DNA of 45,638 nucleotides from Phoronis australis. Taxonomy: Eukaryota; Phoronida; Phoronidae. The stretch spans positions 167,909-213,546 of the forward strand of contig NMRA01000648.1 of NCBI GenBank assembly GCA_002633005.1, given 5' to 3'. Position numbers and translations under genes: made by a program. This document shows, piece by piece, positions 44,616-45,638 of this stretch. The notes below the pieces were generated by a model that searched no databases, was not told where the DNA came from, and worked only from the letters and a program-made list of their open reading frames with translations. How positions within the stretch are numbered: the stretch's first letter is position 1; every line of letters starts with the position of its first letter.

Positions 44616-44871
44616 GGGTATTCCTGACCAGGTTTGAACCTGTGCCCTTCGGGCGCACCTGTGCCTATTTTTCAAAAAGTTGTGCCCATCAGACAACCGA
44701 AACTCCGAGGGCAATGGAAAAGACTTAAGAGAGCAGTCCTGTTTTACCCAACTGGCTGTGAGATTACTAGAACCGTGCGGTTTTTAAAGTTTCGTTTTAA
44801 ATGATTTGCCCCGGAGGCCCACTGCTGCAATACACTTGCGCAGTTTTATTTTTGTATGTCCAGGAATACCC
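44616..44871. mobile_element. MITE, second copy of the gg(a)tattcctg family
   Basis: Inverted ends gggtattcctg and caggaataccc. The interior shares 'ccaggttt(g/a)aacctgtgccc', 'caaaaagttgtgccca' and 'ttttacccaactggctgt' with the copy at 25030-25341. It also has a gtgccc-ttcg-ggcgcac hairpin (about 44642-44657). It lies about 190 bp past the polyubiquitin poly(A) signal. Confidence 0.78.
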
Positions 44872-45375
44872 TTGTGATGTGAGCGACCTGTCTGAGCACA
44901 GGCATCCGTTTATTTAAGCCCGCATTTGGCGCATTTTGCTGACGAAAATCGAATTCGGCTTTATTTTTCGTAAGATCTGTGTCGTGTGATAGCAAAGATA
45001 TAGTTACAGTATCTTTGGTGATAAAATTTTATTAGTTACCGACAAGAACTTAGAAATCATGGTTGAGCCTAGAAAGAGCCTCAAAGATGATCGCCAAATC
45101 TACAATTACGAATTCGAAAATTCGTTGTACCTGCTACATTTCAAGGTTCATGAGGATGGTAATTAGCGCTTCAGTTAAGATTTAAACAGCGGCGAAATGC
45201 ACCTTTAATTTGTGGAATATGGTGAGGTCTCGTAGGCAACGTTTGAAATGAATACGGAGCTCTCGTTAACTCAAAAAGTTCGAGCTATATTTATGAGTTG
45301 CTTTTATTCATTACCAGCTTGAGTCTTTTAGTTCGTGAGAGTATAGTTTTCCCAAGTTCTGCTACGAGCTGTTGT
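44872..45375. other. Unannotated intergenic stretch
   Basis: No coding sequence, RNA gene or repeat recognised. Confidence 0.5.
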
Positions 45376-45434
45376 TTCTAGTTCATATATGGTGCATGTG
45401 AGGGGGCAAAACAGCTAGGTTGGTAGAAAATCTT

Positions 45435-45638
45435 GACCGACGCAACATAGGGGGCGGCGGGAGGGGGGGGGAGTGACTGCGCCGCCCATGGTCTATATGC
45501 GGATGCAGCATATGGGCGGCGCAGCACTGAACAAAAGTGTGGGGGGCTAAAGCCCCCGCAGTCGATCCCAGTGGTGCACCGCCTATATACCATATGCGGC
45601 GTAGCACCGTGACTGACTGGGGCTTATATAGCCCCCCC
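45435..45638. repeat. GC-rich inverted-repeat cluster of the GCCGCCC family, runs off the window
   Basis: Arms ctgcgccgcccat (45477-45489) and atgggcggcgcag (45512-45524) are perfect 13-bp inverted repeats. They are followed by gcactgaacaaaagtg and ggggggctaaagccccc, then further related palindromic pieces up to the window end. Related to 37416-37481 in opposite orientation. Probably nested MITE ends; the outer limit is not visible. Confidence 0.65.

Noticed and set aside
45378-45607. Two overlapping minus-strand frames rich in Pro and Arg
   Set aside because: They are translations of GC-rich inverted repeats in two frames, not genes.

Overview
This is nuclear DNA from an invertebrate animal, probably a marine bilaterian. 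The genes are split by many spliceosomal introns of about 0.25-2 kb with GT-AG borders, the DNA between them is AT-rich, and there are many short non-autonomous transposable elements and tandem repeats. All recognisable proteins are conserved animal families. I cannot name the species. There are no bacterial, plasmid, phage or CRISPR features.

Layout. (1) 1-6.8 kb holds no recognised gene: a 28-bp minisatellite, hairpins, repeat fragments and a CpG-rich island with a CRE palindrome near 5.6 kb. (2) About 6.8-26.2 kb, plus strand: a P4-ATPase phospholipid flippase of the ATP8B type. It is nearly complete, with 22 confident coding exons (1,190 residues) plus one uncertain first exon, and it is followed by a probable 3' UTR reaching about 30 kb. 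(3) 30.65-36.68 kb, minus strand: the complete mitochondrial ribosomal protein gene MRPS30 (mL65) in five exons (487 residues). Its introns hold an antisense gag-like retroelement fragment and two copies of an unusual repeat. (4) 36.7-40.6 kb: intergenic, with MITE-like ends and a triplicated sequence. (5) 40.64-44.43 kb, plus strand: a polyubiquitin gene with a heat-shock element, CCAAT box, TATA box, non-coding first exon, an intron just before the start codon, nine head-to-tail ubiquitins and a terminal Leu. (6) 44.4-45.6 kb: MITE and GC-rich inverted repeats.

The three genes are housekeeping or stress genes with no evident common pathway. The flippase and MRPS30 are convergent, with opposed poly(A) signals about 25 bp apart. 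MRPS30 and polyubiquitin are divergent across 4 kb.

Most interesting points: (a) a repeat family present at four places, built of about 148-bp tandem units, each with a CTCF-like core, bounded by inverted ends and a terminal hairpin; (b) a polyubiquitin whose units all carry Thr28, three also with Asp24, unlike the usual animal ubiquitin; (c) a splice acceptor fused to a perfect donor sequence directly before the polyubiquitin start codon; (d) a 113-bp-arm foldback in the likely flippase 3' UTR.
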